A DNA stretch of 64,000 bases from an uncultured Pelagibacteraceae bacterium (GCA_902559605.1 CACEIC010000002.1:20903-84902); one strand, 5' to 3'; shown: positions 9,994-21,285, numbered from the stretch's first letter. Numbers and translations: made by a program. Notes: generated from the sequence alone by a model not told the origin.

Positions 9994-11132
9994 GTGAAAT
10001 AATTATGTAAGATGTTCTTATAAATCTTAGTTAACTTTTTTAAATCTGAGATCGATGTTCTCTCATTAACCATATGAATAGTATTATTTCTTAACCCTAA
10101 CTCAAGTCGAGGTATTGAACCTAGAAACCTGCTGTCACTTGTACCACCTCTACAATTTAATTTTGCATTATTCCCTGTAACTTTTTTTACAACTTTTTTT
10201 ACCATATATATTTGTTTATTTGGCTCTGTGTAAAATGCTTCTCCACTTACTTTATAATCTATCTTGGTTTTGCAATTTTCTTTTTTTGCAACTGCATTAA
10301 TAATTTTACTAAGTTTTTTTTTTAATGATAACGATTTATAAGTTGAATTAAATCTAACATTAAATTTAGCACTTGCAGACTGTGGGACTACATTTTCAGA
10401 TATATTATCCACATTAATTTTTGTAAATTCCAAATTGGATGGTGGCATATATTTTGTTCCTTTGTCTAGTGGAGCACTTTTAAGTTTAGATATTATTTTA
10501 GCAAGAGCAGTACATGGATTTATATAAGTGCCATAAAATGCAGAATGTCCACTTTTTCCATACACTGTTATTGTTGCATTCATAGAACCTCTTCTTCCAA
10601 TCCTTATTTCATCTCCAACTGATTTATTTGATGACGGTTCGCCTACTATTGAAAAGTCAATTTTTTCCTTTTTTTTCTTTAAATATTTCATAACGGCTGG
10701 ACAACCATTACCTGTAGTTTCTTCATCAGCCGTAATTATTATTGATATAGAACCTTTAAATTTTTTATTTTTAATAAAATTACTTACAGCACTTATCCAA
10801 CACGCCACACTACCCTTCATGTCCTGGGATCCTCTTCCATATAAATATCCTTTTTTTACTACTGCTTTAAATGGTGGAAACTCCCAATTATTGAGGTTAG
10901 CAACAACATCTGTGTGACCCAAATAATTAATGTTAGGTTTTGATTTACCAAATTTTGCATATAAATTTAATGCAGGTTTAGCACCTGTACCTTTTGATTT
11001 TATTATATGACATTTAAAGCCTATTGATGAGAGTTTCCTTGAAAGGAAATTCATAATACCTTTATCTTCTGTTTTAATTGTTTGAAATTTTATTAGCTCT
11101 TGAGCTAACGTCAGTTCATTATAAGTTTTCAT
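9990..11132 (-). CDS. dapE: Succinyl-diaminopimelate desuccinylase
   Basis: M20 family: NYLGHTDVV, GRGSQDMKGSVACWI, TADEETTG; next to dapD. Confidence 0.94.
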   Translation of the reverse strand: MKTYNELTLAQELIKFQTIKTEDKGIMNFLSRKLSSIGFKCHIIKSKGTGAKPALNLYAKFGKSKPNINYLGHTDVVANLNNWEFPPFKAVVKKGYLYGRGSQDMKGSVACWISAVSNFIKNKKFKGSISIIITADEETTGNGCPAVMKYLKKKKEKIDFSIVGEPSSNKSVGDEIRIGRRGSMNATITVYGKSGHSAFYGTYINPCTALAKIISKLKSAPLDKGTKYMPPSNLEFTKINVDNISENVVPQSASAKFNVRFNSTYKSLSLKKKLSKIINAVAKKENCKTKIDYKVSGEAFYTEPNKQIYMVKKVVKKVTGNNAKLNCRGGTSDSRFLGSIPRLELGLRNNTIHMVNERTSISDLKKLTKIYKNILHNYFT

Positions 11133-11136
11133 TAAT

Positions 11137-11964
11137 CTACTCTCTTAAAAGATCATTTATTGAAGTCTTTGACCTTGTTTTTTCGTCTACTTGTTTGATT
11201 ATTACCGCGCAATATAATGATGGAGCGCTAGAATTATTTTTATCTGGTAGAGAACCTGGAACAACAACAGAATATGGTGGAATTTTACCGTAGCTTATTT
11301 CACCTGTTTTCCTGTTAACAATTTTTGTTGATTGTCCAATATACATACCCATACTTAAAACAGAACCTTCTCCAACTATCACTCCTTCTACAACCTCAGA
11401 CATTGCTCCTAAAAAAACATTGTCTTCAATGATTGTTGGTAATGCTTGTGCAGGCTCTAAAACTCCTCCAACTCCGCTACCTGCAGAGATATGACAATTT
11501 TTTCCGATTTGAGAACAACTCCCAGCTCTTGCAAAAGTATCTATCATTGTTCCCTCATCAATGTATGCTCCTATATTCACATAGCACGGCATTAAAACAG
11601 CATTTTTGCCCACAAAAGATCCTTTTCTCACTGGAGAATTAGGAACCATTCTGAAACCAGCTTTTTCATGGTCCTCTTTAGACCAACCTGCCGTTTTACC
11701 TTTTAAAAGATGCGCTTTGTCATACCAACTACTGTAGGGTCCATTTAAATTTTCCATTGGATACATTCTAAAACTTAACATAATTGCTTTTTTTATATGT
11801 TGATGTGTTACCCACTTACCATTAATTTTTTCTGCTACTCTGACTTTGCCACTATCTAAGTCATCAATAATTTGATTAACAGTATTTTTTAAACTCTCAT
11901 CTGAGTTAGGACTAACTTGGTCTCTATTTTCCCAGGCATCATTGATTATATTTTCTATGCTCAT
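11137..11964 (-). CDS. dapD: 2,3,4,5-tetrahydropyridine-2,6-dicarboxylate N-succinyltransferase
   Basis: Left-handed beta-helix hexapeptide repeats, full-length DapD-like sequence. Confidence 0.95.
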   Translation of the reverse strand: MSIENIINDAWENRDQVSPNSDESLKNTVNQIIDDLDSGKVRVAEKINGKWVTHQHIKKAIMLSFRMYPMENLNGPYSSWYDKAHLLKGKTAGWSKEDHEKAGFRMVPNSPVRKGSFVGKNAVLMPCYVNIGAYIDEGTMIDTFARAGSCSQIGKNCHISAGSGVGGVLEPAQALPTIIEDNVFLGAMSEVVEGVIVGEGSVLSMGMYIGQSTKIVNRKTGEISYGKIPPYSVVVPGSLPDKNNSSAPSLYCAVIIKQVDEKTRSKTSINDLLRE

Positions 11965-11968
11965 AAAT

Positions 11969-12640
11969 TTAAGAACTTTTTAATAACCTTATTTCTTTTA
12001 AAAATAAAGAGAGATTTTCGATTTTATAGTCGATGTAATCTTTATCAGACTCTTTTTTACCCCAGTATTCATTATTGATAAGCCAAGCTGTTATTGTCCC
12101 CCGCTCTTTACCTATTGATAAATTTTTAGCTATATCCTCGATATAAAGAGTTTCTTTTGGATTAATATTAAATTTATCAACCATAAGATCAAAAGCTTTA
12201 GCTTCAGGCTTAGGGTGATATTTTGCGTCTACGATATCAAATATATCTTTAAATTGGTCTTCAATACCAAGAGTTTTCACTATATTTTTTACGTGAGCTC
12301 TACTTCCGTTTGTGAATACAAATTTATTTAAATCAATGTTTTCTAGCTCATTTCTTAAGGTAAGATCTTTTTCCATAAATGAAAGATCAATATCATGAAC
12401 ATACTCCAAGAATTCTTCCGGTGGTATGTCATGATGTATCATCAATCCATTTAAACTTGTGTTGTATTTGTGAAAATAATCTCTTTGTAATTCTTTGGCT
12501 TTTGTAAGGTCTAAGTTAAGTTTATTCGAAATATATTTTGTCATTCTTTTACTAACTTGGCCAAAAACTGCTTCTAAATCATTATATAAAACACCATCAC
12601 AGTCGAACAAAATATTCTTTATATTTTTTAGATTATTCAT
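11969..12640 (-). CDS. HAD-family hydrolase (pyrimidine 5'-nucleotidase type)
   Basis: [29 protein letters not shown] motifs. Confidence 0.88.
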   Translation of the reverse strand: MNNLKNIKNILFDCDGVLYNDLEAVFGQVSKRMTKYISNKLNLDLTKAKELQRDYFHKYNTSLNGLMIHHDIPPEEFLEYVHDIDLSFMEKDLTLRNELENIDLNKFVFTNGSRAHVKNIVKTLGIEDQFKDIFDIVDAKYHPKPEAKAFDLMVDKFNINPKETLYIEDIAKNLSIGKERGTITAWLINNEYWGKKESDKDYIDYKIENLSLFLKEIRLLKSS

Positions 12641-13488
12641 TTTCTTATTAATGTACCTGCGCCCTTATCAGAAAATAATTCAAATAGTATTGAATGTGGT
12701 TTTCTCCCATCAACAATAACAACACCTCTAACTCCATTAGATATTGCATCTAAACAAGTGTTTATTTTTGGTATCATGCCTCCAGAAATAGTATTATTTT
12801 TTAACATTTTGTTGGCTCTATCGAGATTAATTTCAGACAAAAGTTTTTGATTTTCATCAAGAACTCCTTCAACATCTGTCATCAAAAGAAGTCGTCTAGC
12901 ATCGATCTCTTTTGCAATTGAACCTGCGGCAACATCTGCATTAATATTATAAATTCTACCATCATCTCCCAATCCCAAAGGAACAACAATTGGAATTTGT
13001 TTGTTATTAATAAAATTTAATATTTTCTCTTTGTTAATTTTTTTCGGTGTCCCGACATATCCCAGTTCTTTACTTTCAGGAACAATATTAATTATATTAT
13101 TTTCTTTAGGTGATATTGAACAAACATTAGTGTTTTTAGATTTTAATTCATGTAAAATCTCTAAATTAAGCTCTAGTAAAGCCTCTTCTATATATCTTAT
13201 TGTTTTTTCATCTGAAACCCTAAGTCCTTTGATAAATCTTGTTTCAATATTATTTTCATCTAATTTTTTTTTAATATTTTTGCCTCCACCATGAACCACT
13301 ATTGCTGATAAACCGATTTTGTTTATTACTGAGATATCTTCTATAAACTGATTAAATAGTTTTTTATCTAATAAAACAGATCCACCACATTTAATTACTA
13401 CAACCTCAGACTGATATTTGTTTATATATTTTTCAACTTCATTAATATTCGGCCCATCTGTTGGAATAATCTTATCTAACGCCATCAA
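12637..13488 (-). CDS. argB: Acetylglutamate kinase
   Basis: VIKCGGSVL, VHGGGKNI, NINADVAAGSIA, GGMIPK motifs. Confidence 0.95.
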   Translation of the reverse strand: MMALDKIIPTDGPNINEVEKYINKYQSEVVVIKCGGSVLLDKKLFNQFIEDISVINKIGLSAIVVHGGGKNIKKKLDENNIETRFIKGLRVSDEKTIRYIEEALLELNLEILHELKSKNTNVCSISPKENNIINIVPESKELGYVGTPKKINKEKILNFINNKQIPIVVPLGLGDDGRIYNINADVAAGSIAKEIDARRLLLMTDVEGVLDENQKLLSEINLDRANKMLKNNTISGGMIPKINTCLDAISNGVRGVVIVDGRKPHSILFELFSDKGAGTLIRK

Positions 13489-15171
13489 TTAAACTGTTTT
13501 AACTGAAGTTCTCTTCATAATCACATACTGTTGTGCCATTGTAAGCACGTTGTTAATTGTCCAATATATAACTAATCCTGATGGAAAAGGTGCTAGTATC
13601 ACTGTTAGGAATACTGGAAAAAACATGAATATTTTTTGCTGGATTGGATCTGGTGGTGTTGGATTAAGTTTTTGTTGCATCCACATTGTAACACCCATTG
13701 CTACAGGCCAAGCACCGATAATCAAAAATGACGGAACATCGTATGGCAATAAACCAAATAGATTAAATAAACTTGTTGGATCTCTTTCACTTAAATCATG
13801 TATCCAACCAAAAAAAGGCTGATGTCTCATTTCAATTGTAACAAACAACATTTTATAAATTGCAAAAAAGAATGGTATTTGAATTAAAATAGGCAAACAC
13901 CCACTTACAGGATTTACCTTCTCTCTTTTGTAAAGAGCCATCATTTCTTGCTGTAACTTCATTTTATCTTCCTTATGCAGTTCTTTAAGCCTTACCATTT
14001 CGGGTTGAAGAACCTTCATTTTTGCCATTGATCTAAATGAGTAGTTAGCAAGAGGAAAAAATAATATTCTAATACAAGCAGTAATTAGTATAATTGCAAT
14101 TCCATAGTTGCCAGTTAATTTAAAAAAATAATCTGATATTAAAAATATTGGCTTTGTTAAAAAATATAAGAAACCCCAGTCAATTGCTAAATCAAATTTA
14201 TTAATATTTAATTTTTCCGCATAACCATCAACGACATCTACTTCTTTTGCGGCAATAATCACTTTTACTTGATTAGTTTTACTTTCATTAGCTCTGACTT
14301 CTGTTGCAGTAGTCTCTATGAAGTTAGCTTTAAATTTATTTTTATAATCGAAATCTGATCTAAAACTTTTATTACTTTCTGGGATTAAGCTAGTTATCCA
14401 ATATTTATCTGTAATACCCATCCATCCTTTGTTAGCATTTATAGAGTATTTCTTGTCTTTAATGTCATCGTAATCTTCTTCAACAAGATTATCATCAAAA
14501 ACACCTAGTAGACCTTCATGTAATATATAAAAATCAGTTATATCAGGAGCTAGGTTTCTAATAATCTGACCGTAGGGATAAAAGTTATAAGTATTTTGTG
14601 TATTATTTGTAATTTTTTGGTTAATAGTAAATAAAAATTTATCATCTATACTTATTTCTTTCTCAAAAGTTATATTCTGTTCATTATTCCATACTAATTT
14701 AATTGGACTATTTGGTGTTAGCAATTTATTGCCAACAACCTTCCACTTTGTATTTGAATTGGGAACTTCTATATCTTTATTATTTATAGCCCAACCTGTC
14801 TCTATGTAATAACCATTTTCAGATTCTTTTGGATTAAGTAAAACTACATTTTCATCAGAGTCTAAAGTTTCAGTATATTTCTTAAAAATTAGGTCGTCGA
14901 TTAATGATCCATCTAGAGAAATAGATCCTTTAATATTTTCATTTTCAAAAAGTATTCTTTCAACTTTGTTTATTGCCTCTGTTCTTGAAATTTTATTATT
15001 TTCAATATTTTGTTCAATTTTTGGTGCTTCACTAAGTTGAAGATTATTTTTATTTTGATCATTATTAGTTATTTGCTTTGGATCAGGGCTTGGAGGAGCA
15101 AAAAATAATCCATAAAGGATTATTACTGCTGCACTTAATGAAATTGCTGCTATTACATTTCTTGTGTCCAT
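13489..15171 (-). CDS. yidC: Membrane protein insertase YidC
   Basis: YidC/Oxa1 C-terminal domain (PVSGCLPILIQIPFFFAIYKML) plus periplasmic domain; gene order yidC-yidD-rnpA-rpmH. Confidence 0.96.
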   Translation of the reverse strand: MDTRNVIAAISLSAAVIILYGLFFAPPSPDPKQITNNDQNKNNLQLSEAPKIEQNIENNKISRTEAINKVERILFENENIKGSISLDGSLIDDLIFKKYTETLDSDENVVLLNPKESENGYYIETGWAINNKDIEVPNSNTKWKVVGNKLLTPNSPIKLVWNNEQNITFEKEISIDDKFLFTINQKITNNTQNTYNFYPYGQIIRNLAPDITDFYILHEGLLGVFDDNLVEEDYDDIKDKKYSINANKGWMGITDKYWITSLIPESNKSFRSDFDYKNKFKANFIETTATEVRANESKTNQVKVIIAAKEVDVVDGYAEKLNINKFDLAIDWGFLYFLTKPIFLISDYFFKLTGNYGIAIILITACIRILFFPLANYSFRSMAKMKVLQPEMVRLKELHKEDKMKLQQEMMALYKREKVNPVSGCLPILIQIPFFFAIYKMLFVTIEMRHQPFFGWIHDLSERDPTSLFNLFGLLPYDVPSFLIIGAWPVAMGVTMWMQQKLNPTPPDPIQQKIFMFFPVFLTVILAPFPSGLVIYWTINNVLTMAQQYVIMKRTSVKTV

Positions 15172-15410
15172 TATTTAATTTCCCTTTTCTTCACTGGATC
15201 GTACCCATGTCCACCACCCAAAAATTTTATGGGATGGCATGATAAAATTCTTTTAATGCCTTTATAACAACCTATTAAAACACCATATTCATTTAAACTA
15301 TCAATAAAATATTCTGAACAGGTTGGAAGGTACCTACAATTGTTACCTAGAAATGGAGAAATTAGATATTTGTAAAATTTAATTAAATTTATTAATCCCT
15401 TCTTAATCAT
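15171..15410 (-). CDS. yidD: Membrane protein insertion efficiency factor YidD
   Basis: YKYLISPFLGNNCRYLPTCSEYFIDSL...CHPIKFLGGGHGYDPV. Confidence 0.94.
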   Translation of the reverse strand: MIKKGLINLIKFYKYLISPFLGNNCRYLPTCSEYFIDSLNEYGVLIGCYKGIKRILSCHPIKFLGGGHGYDPVKKREIK

Positions 15411-15412
15411 AA

Positions 15413-15754
15413 TTATCTAATTTTCTCAAATTCTCTAAAAAGCTTTGTTTTAATAAAACTGTATTCATCTTCTAATATAGGTTTTCTTGCAATTAACAAA
15501 TAACTATAATTTAGGTTAATTTTAATTTTTTTTAAACTTTCATTCATCATATTTCTTAATCTTCTTTTTATTTTATTTCTTATAACTGCGGTTCCAATCT
15601 TTTTTTTTGTAATAAAACTTATATTGAAATGTTTATTATTTTTATTTTCTAATCTCCTATAAAAAATTGTTGAATATTTATTTGAGATTTTTTTACCATT
15701 TAAAATAAATTTAAAATCTTCATTTTTTGATAGACTCTTTAATTTGACCTGCAT
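15413..15754 (-). CDS. rnpA: Ribonuclease P protein component
   Basis: FITKKKIGTAVIRNKIKRRLRNMM. Confidence 0.92.
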   Translation of the reverse strand: MQVKLKSLSKNEDFKFILNGKKISNKYSTIFYRRLENKNNKHFNISFITKKKIGTAVIRNKIKRRLRNMMNESLKKIKINLNYSYLLIARKPILEDEYSFIKTKLFREFEKIR

Positions 15755-15888
15755 TAAACAGTGAGTTTTTTTCTGCCTTTACTTCTTCTTCTTCTAATGA
15801 GTTTTCTTCCACCTTTAGTCTTCATTTTAGACCTAAAACCATGCCTTCGTTTTCTCACTTTTTTACTAGGTTGATATGTACGTTTCAT
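15754..15888 (-). CDS. rpmH: 50S ribosomal protein L34
   Basis: [44 protein letters not shown], read directly from the minus strand; absent from the ORF track because it is short. Confidence 0.97.
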   Translation of the reverse strand: MKRTYQPSKKVRKRRHGFRSKMKTKGGRKLIRRRRSKGRKKLTV

Positions 15889-15932
15889 ATTAAGGCTTCT
15901 TTTTTGTTAAATTTCGGTAGTTATACAATTTA

Positions 15933-16688
15933 ATGTATATAAGTACAGCGATTTTTAATAAATTAGGTAAAGTGGAAAAACAAAATAAATTAAAAATTGT
16001 TCTAGGTGTTATATACCTATCAATAGTTACAGGGTTTTTGTTGCTATTTTTTAACTATTTCTCACTTGATGACTTTTCAAGTTTTGATCTTATAAAAAAT
16101 AATAGAGATAAATTAAATGATATAAAAAATTCTAATCTTTTTATAACAAGCATCATATTCCTTATTGGAGTGATTGCTTGGTCTATGTTATTAGGATTTG
16201 GGGCACCTGTATTTTTATTAGGTGGATTTATATTTGGTAAATGGATTGGAACATTATTAGTTATATTTGGTTTATCAATAGGTGCAACCTCTTTATATTT
16301 AACCGCAAATTATTTCTTTAAAGATTTTATCGAGAAAAAATTTTCAACAAAATTTTCTAATCTTAAAGAAAAGTTTAAAGACAATGAATTTATTTTTTTT
16401 TTAATATACAGATTTGTTGGTGGGATACCTTTTGCAATATCTAATATTTTACCAACATTATTTAATGTTAAAATTAAAAATTTCTTTTTTGGGTCTCTTA
16501 TTGGAATGGCGCCCCAATTATTTATTGGCACCTCACTTGGAGCTGGGCTTAATAAAGTTATTGAAAATAATCTAGAGCCCCCAAGTATAATCGATATAAT
16601 TTTAACTCCAGATATTTATATTCCAATAATCGGGATGATGATATTGGTTTTAATAGGAATCATGATGAGAAAAAAATTTTACAAATAA
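15933..16688 (+). CDS. TVP38/TMEM64 (SNARE-associated/DedA-like) membrane protein
   Basis: Multiple TM segments, GAPVFLLGGFIFGKWIGTLL and FLIYRFVGGIPFAISN motifs. Confidence 0.82.
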   Translation: MYISTAIFNKLGKVEKQNKLKIVLGVIYLSIVTGFLLLFFNYFSLDDFSSFDLIKNNRDKLNDIKNSNLFITSIIFLIGVIAWSMLLGFGAPVFLLGGFIFGKWIGTLLVIFGLSIGATSLYLTANYFFKDFIEKKFSTKFSNLKEKFKDNEFIFFLIYRFVGGIPFAISNILPTLFNVKIKNFFFGSLIGMAPQLFIGTSLGAGLNKVIENNLEPPSIIDIILTPDIYIPIIGMMILVLIGIMMRKKFYK

Positions 16689-16689
16689 C

Positions 16690-16764
16690 TGGTGCCCTCA
16701 CCCAGAATTGAACTGGAAACTCATCCTTACCATGGATGTGTTATACCATTTAACTATGAGGGCA
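16690..16764 (-). tRNA. tRNA-Thr(GGT)
   Basis: Reverse complement TGCCCTCATAGTTAAATGGTATAACACATCCATGGTAAGGATGAGTTTCCAGTTCAATTCTGGGTGAGGGCACCA; acceptor TGCCCTC/GAGGGCA, anticodon loop ATGGTAA. Confidence 0.95.
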
Positions 16765-16858
16765 TATTTTAATTATAATTAGTGTATAAAATTGTTTTTT
16801 TCAAATAATTGCCTTAATTTTTTATTAAAATCAGGTATATCTAAATTTGGTAAATGAT

Positions 16859-17056
16859 ATGGGAATTCACTACGATTATAAATCAACAAGAGGTGCTAAA
16901 GCTATGGAGAAGCAAGCTAAAAGAGAAAAAAAGCTTGCAGAAAAAAGAGCAAAAAAATTAGCCAAACAAGGTGATACCAAAAATTCGGAAGATAAAACCA
17001 TACCTATCGATCAGGTTATAACGTTAGATCACCTTACCAATCCAGATAAAAAGTAA
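16859..17056 (+). CDS. Small Lys/Ala-rich protein of unknown function
   Basis: MGIHYDYKSTRGAKAMEKQAKREKKLAEKRAKKLAKQGD...; start chosen at the ATG preceding GIHYDY. Confidence 0.65.
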   Translation: MGIHYDYKSTRGAKAMEKQAKREKKLAEKRAKKLAKQGDTKNSEDKTIPIDQVITLDHLTNPDKK

Positions 17057-17061
17057 TCAAG

Positions 17062-17163
17062 ATGGACAGTAAGAAGGATAAAAAGGCTAAACTAGAAGAG
17101 GCTTTGCGTAAAAACTTAAGAAAAAGAAAAATTTTTCAGAGAAAAAACAAAAAAAATAAATAA
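17062..17163 (+). CDS. Very small basic protein (33 aa)
   Basis: MDSKKDKKAKLEEALRKNLRKRKIFQRKNKKNK*, fits exactly between neighbouring genes (stop abuts dcd start). Confidence 0.6.
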   Translation: MDSKKDKKAKLEEALRKNLRKRKIFQRKNKKNK

Positions 17164-17718
17164 ATGACAGTACAATCAGATAAGTGGATAATTAAAATGG
17201 CTAAAGAACAGTCAATGATATCACCATTTGAAGACAAACAAATAAGGGAAGGGAAAATTTCGTTTGGTGTTTCTTCTTATGGCTACGATGCAAGAGTATC
17301 AAATGAATTTAAAATATTTACTAATGTTAATTCTGAAATTGTAGATCCAAAAAATTTTAAACCAACAAATTTTGTGACTAAAGATTCCGATGAATGTATT
17401 ATTCCACCAAATTCTTTTGTTTTAGCAAGAACAGTCGAATATTTTAAAATCCCAAGCGATGTCCTGGTTATTTGTTTAGGCAAGTCTACTTATGCGAGAT
17501 GTGGAATAATTGTTAATGTAACACCTTTAGAACCAGGATGGGAAGGACATGTTACTCTTGAATTTTCTAACACAACACCATTACCAGCCAAAATATATGC
17601 AAATGAGGGTGTGGCTCAATTTATATTTTTAAAGGGGAATGAGAAGCCCGATGTTTCATATGCTGATAGAAATGGAAAATATATGGGCCAAAAAGGGGTA
17701 ACGCTGCCCAAAATTTAA
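17164..17718 (+). CDS. dcd: dCTP deaminase
   Basis: [44 protein letters not shown]. Confidence 0.95.
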   Translation: MTVQSDKWIIKMAKEQSMISPFEDKQIREGKISFGVSSYGYDARVSNEFKIFTNVNSEIVDPKNFKPTNFVTKDSDECIIPPNSFVLARTVEYFKIPSDVLVICLGKSTYARCGIIVNVTPLEPGWEGHVTLEFSNTTPLPAKIYANEGVAQFIFLKGNEKPDVSYADRNGKYMGQKGVTLPKI

Positions 17719-17719
17719 A

Positions 17720-18982
17720 ATGGATAAATTTAAAATTAATGGTCCCTCTAAGATCAGAGGAGAGGTATCAATTTCTGGAAGTAAAAATGCTGCTCTACCA
17801 ATACTTGCTGCAACTCTACTCTTTGATAAAAAAGTAACAATTAAAAATCTTCCACGAGTTAAAGATATAGATACAATGCTTAATTTGTTAAAATCACTTG
17901 GAAGAAAAATTAGTTTTAAAAGTAATAAAAAAATTGCGACAATCTCAATAGGGAAAAAAAATAATTTTTTTGCACCTTATTCTCTAGTTAAAACAATGAG
18001 AGCAGGAATTTTAGTCCTTGGCCCCTTATTAGCAAAAAATAAAAAAGCAAAAGTAAGTAGCCCAGGTGGTTGTAGTATAGGAGTAAGACCAATAGACATA
18101 CATTTAAAAGCCATATCTAAACTTGGTGTCAAAATTCAAATCGAAAAAGGATATGTTAATGCAAAAGCACAAAAGGGATTAGTTGGTTCAAATATAAGAT
18201 TTTCAAAAATTTCTGTTGGAGCTACTGAAAATTCCATTCTTGCTGCTTGTCTTGCAAAAGGAAAAACGACTATAAGGAATTGTGCTATAGAGCCTGAAAT
18301 CAAAGACCTAACAAAATTTTTGAATACAGCTGGCGCTAAGATCAAATGGGTTGGTAAAAGAACTTTAAAAATAGAGGGTGTAAAAGTACTAAAAAGTATC
18401 ACCTACTCAATAATGAATGATAGAATTGAGGCAGGCACTTTTTGTGTTGCCGCGTGTCTGAATGGTGGAAATTTAAAAATTAAAAACTTTCAGCCAAAAA
18501 TTATAAATACGGAAATAAATCTACTAAAAAAAATTGGAGCAAATATAAAAACTACAAAAAATACAATTGAAATTAAGGGACCAAAAACAATTAAAAATTT
18601 AGAATTATTAAAAACTGGGGAATATCCAAACTTCCCAACTGATTTGCAGGCTCAAATTATGGTATTATTAACCAAAGCTAGCGGAAAAAGCACTATAGAA
18701 GAAAATATATTTGAAAACAGATTTATGCATGTTCCAGAATTAAAAAGATTAGGTGCAAAAATTAATATTAAAGGAAATAAGGCAATTATCGAAGGAACTA
18801 ATAATTTAGAAGGAGCTGAATTAATGTCTAGTGACTTAAGGGCATCAGTCGCTTTAGTTTTGGCTGCTTTTATTTCAAAAGGAACAACAGTTATTAATAG
18901 AGTGTATCATTTAGATCGAGGTTATGAAAAAATTGAGAATAAATTAAAAAAAATTGGAGTAAAAATTAAAAGAATATCTTAG
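17720..18982 (+). CDS. murA: UDP-N-acetylglucosamine 1-carboxyvinyltransferase
   Basis: ISGSKNAALPILAATLL, SPGGCSIGVRPIDIH, YPNFPTDLQAQ. Confidence 0.96.
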   Translation: MDKFKINGPSKIRGEVSISGSKNAALPILAATLLFDKKVTIKNLPRVKDIDTMLNLLKSLGRKISFKSNKKIATISIGKKNNFFAPYSLVKTMRAGILVLGPLLAKNKKAKVSSPGGCSIGVRPIDIHLKAISKLGVKIQIEKGYVNAKAQKGLVGSNIRFSKISVGATENSILAACLAKGKTTIRNCAIEPEIKDLTKFLNTAGAKIKWVGKRTLKIEGVKVLKSITYSIMNDRIEAGTFCVAACLNGGNLKIKNFQPKIINTEINLLKKIGANIKTTKNTIEIKGPKTIKNLELLKTGEYPNFPTDLQAQIMVLLTKASGKSTIEENIFENRFMHVPELKRLGAKINIKGNKAIIEGTNNLEGAELMSSDLRASVALVLAAFISKGTTVINRVYHLDRGYEKIENKLKKIGVKIKRIS

Positions 18983-19374
18983 TGAATAGTTTTTTAAAGA
19001 AAGTAATCGCCCAATCTCCAGATGACTTACAAATCATTTCAGCAATATGTGCAGAATCTAAAGTCAAAATTTCTGATATAAAATACCTTCCTTCTACGAA
19101 AATTTTTTTACTTTCTGTTTTAAGAAAAGATAAAGAAACAGAAAATAGTAAACCGATAAATAGTGTTGTAAAATTTGAATTTATTGAAAGTTCTAAGTCT
19201 AAAAATATTGACCAGTCCAATACAGGATTAACTTTAGAGTTATTCGCTATTGATATTTTCAAAAAAAAAGAAAATTTTGAAATAGTTCTGTTATTTTCAA
19301 AAAATAGAATTATAACACTGTCCACAGAAGTTATTGACGTAACATTGGAGGACCAAAAAATTAAAAATGATTAA
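18982..19374 (+). CDS. DUF2948 family protein
   Basis: SPDDLQIISAICAESKVKISDIKYLP; typical alphaproteobacterial location between murA and hisD. Confidence 0.8.
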   Translation: MNSFLKKVIAQSPDDLQIISAICAESKVKISDIKYLPSTKIFLLSVLRKDKETENSKPINSVVKFEFIESSKSKNIDQSNTGLTLELFAIDIFKKKENFEIVLLFSKNRIITLSTEVIDVTLEDQKIKND

Positions 19375-20629
19375 GTTTTTAGATACAAAAAGTATAAATT
19401 TTCAAAAAAAATTAATTGACTTTTTGGAATCAAGGAGATCTGGAAAGAATATTGATACAACTATAGTTAAAAGAATTCTAAAAGACGTAAAATTAAACAA
19501 GAACAAGGCATTGTTAAAATATGAAAAAAAATTTAGCAATAACAATTCGATAAAAATTAAAAACAATGAGCTAAAAAATTCAATTAAATCTTTAAATGAA
19601 AAAATAAAGCAATCAATTGATTTAGCATATGATAGGATATTTAATTTTCACAAAAAACAGCAGAGAAAAAATATTTTTTATAAAGATAAATATAATAATA
19701 AGCTAGCCTATAAATATGTTCCATTGCAGTCAGTAGGAATTTATGTTCCTGCAAATTTACCCTCAACATTGCTTATGAATTCTATACCAGCCAAGATTGC
19801 TGGCGTTAAAAGAATTGTTTTGGCCAACCCCAAACTTAATGGAAAATTAAATCCAGCTGTTTTATACGCTGCTCAAAAAGTTGGAATTAATGAAATATAT
19901 TCAATGGGTGGTGCGCAGGCTATTGCAAGTTTAGCCTATATTCAAAAAGTTAATAAAATTGTTGGACCTGGTAATATTTTTGTTGCTGCAGCTAAAAAGG
20001 AATTATTCGGCCAGGTTGGTGTAGAGTCTATGATAGCTGGTCCTTCAGAAATAACAATTTTAGCAGATAATAAAACTAAAATAGAGGATGTCCTAACATC
20101 AATGATAGGCCAAGCAGAACATGATGAAAATTCACAGTGTATTCTTATTTCAAAAGATTTAAAATTGATAAAAGAATTTCAAAAAAAAATTAAAGAAAGA
20201 ATAAAAAAATTACCAAGAAGATTAATAGCTTTTAAAAGTCTTAAAAATAATGGTTTAGCAATTCTTGCAAGAAAAAATTCAGATATAATTAATTCAATAA
20301 ATGAAATAGCTCCGGAGCACTTAGAAATAAATATTTCTAAACCAGATAAAATACTTAATAAAGTAATCAACGTTGGAAGTGTTTGTATTGGTAAATATTC
20401 ACCAATGGCAGTTACAGACTATAATGCTGGCACAAATCATGTCTTACCAACTTTTGGATCTGCAAAGTTTGCGTCAGGATTGAACGTTAACGAATTTTAT
20501 AAAAAAATTAGCTATATAACTCTATCTAAAAAAGGTGTTGAGAAAATAGGAGAATCCGCTACACATCTCGCAGAGTATGAAGAATTATATGGTCATGCTT
20601 TAAGTATAAGATCAAGAATGAGGAGATAA
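19367..20629 (+). CDS. hisD: Histidinol dehydrogenase
   Basis: [45 protein letters not shown]. Confidence 0.96.
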   Translation: MIKFLDTKSINFQKKLIDFLESRRSGKNIDTTIVKRILKDVKLNKNKALLKYEKKFSNNNSIKIKNNELKNSIKSLNEKIKQSIDLAYDRIFNFHKKQQRKNIFYKDKYNNKLAYKYVPLQSVGIYVPANLPSTLLMNSIPAKIAGVKRIVLANPKLNGKLNPAVLYAAQKVGINEIYSMGGAQAIASLAYIQKVNKIVGPGNIFVAAAKKELFGQVGVESMIAGPSEITILADNKTKIEDVLTSMIGQAEHDENSQCILISKDLKLIKEFQKKIKERIKKLPRRLIAFKSLKNNGLAILARKNSDIINSINEIAPEHLEINISKPDKILNKVINVGSVCIGKYSPMAVTDYNAGTNHVLPTFGSAKFASGLNVNEFYKKISYITLSKKGVEKIGESATHLAEYEELYGHALSIRSRMRR

Positions 20630-20633
20630 TAAT

Positions 20634-20849
20634 TTGAGTAAACAGGATACGTTGGAGTTTGAAGGTATAGTGACTGATCTTCTTCCTAATGCTATGTTTA
20701 GAGTTAAACTAGACAATGGTCATAACGTTACTGCTCACACAGCAGGAAAACTAAGAAAAAATCGTATTCGTGTTTTACAAGGTGATAGAGTAAAATTGGA
20801 AGTTTCTCCATACGATCTATCAAAGGGTCGTATAATTTTTAGATCTTAA
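20634..20849 (+). CDS. infA: Translation initiation factor IF-1 (TTG start)
   Basis: [46 protein letters not shown]. Confidence 0.96.
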   Translation: MSKQDTLEFEGIVTDLLPNAMFRVKLDNGHNVTAHTAGKLRKNRIRVLQGDRVKLEVSPYDLSKGRIIFRS

Positions 20850-20852
20850 TAT

Positions 20853-20928
20853 GGCTTCGTAGCTCAGTTGGTAGAGCAAAGCCCTGAAAAGGCTTGTGTC
20901 GCTGGTTCGAGTCCCGCCGAAGCCACCA
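20853..20928 (+). tRNA. tRNA-Phe(GAA)
   Basis: GGCTTCGTAGCTCAGTTGGTAGAGCAAAGCCCTGAAAAGGCTTGTGTCGCTGGTTCGAGTCCCGCCGAAGCCACCA; anticodon loop CTGAAAA. Confidence 0.97.
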
Positions 20929-21042
20929 TACCATGTGGTATTAATATCCATCATTATGCTTGCATTCAAAATTAAAATCTAATACCTATCCATCAGCTAT
21001 TTATAGCTAATTATATAATAACAAAGAAAGAGTAACTAAAGT

Positions 21043-21255
21043 ATGAGTACATTAAAAGGCAAAGTAAAGTGGTTCAACGGTAAGAAGGGCTACGGTTTTA
21101 TTGAAAGAGAAGACGGAGAAAAAGATTGTTTCGTTCATGCGAGTGCAGTTAGAGAAGCTGGGCTAAGATTTTTGAATGAAAACGATGCTATAGAATTCGA
21201 AATTCAAGATGGCGAAAAAGGTCCAAGCGCTGTAAATTTGAAAAAATTAGGTTAA
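21043..21255 (+). CDS. Cold-shock protein
   Basis: [31 protein letters not shown]. Confidence 0.96.
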   Translation: MSTLKGKVKWFNGKKGYGFIEREDGEKDCFVHASAVREAGLRFLNENDAIEFEIQDGEKGPSAVNLKKLG

Positions 21256-21285
21256 TAAAATTTAATTCATCAAAAATATTTGTAT

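Noticed and set aside
20928-21008. Small inverted repeats ATACCATGTGGTAT (after tRNA-Phe) and AGCTATTTATAGCT (csp 5' region)
   Set aside because: Stems are only about 5 bp in AT-rich DNA; chance is a sufficient explanation without conservation data.
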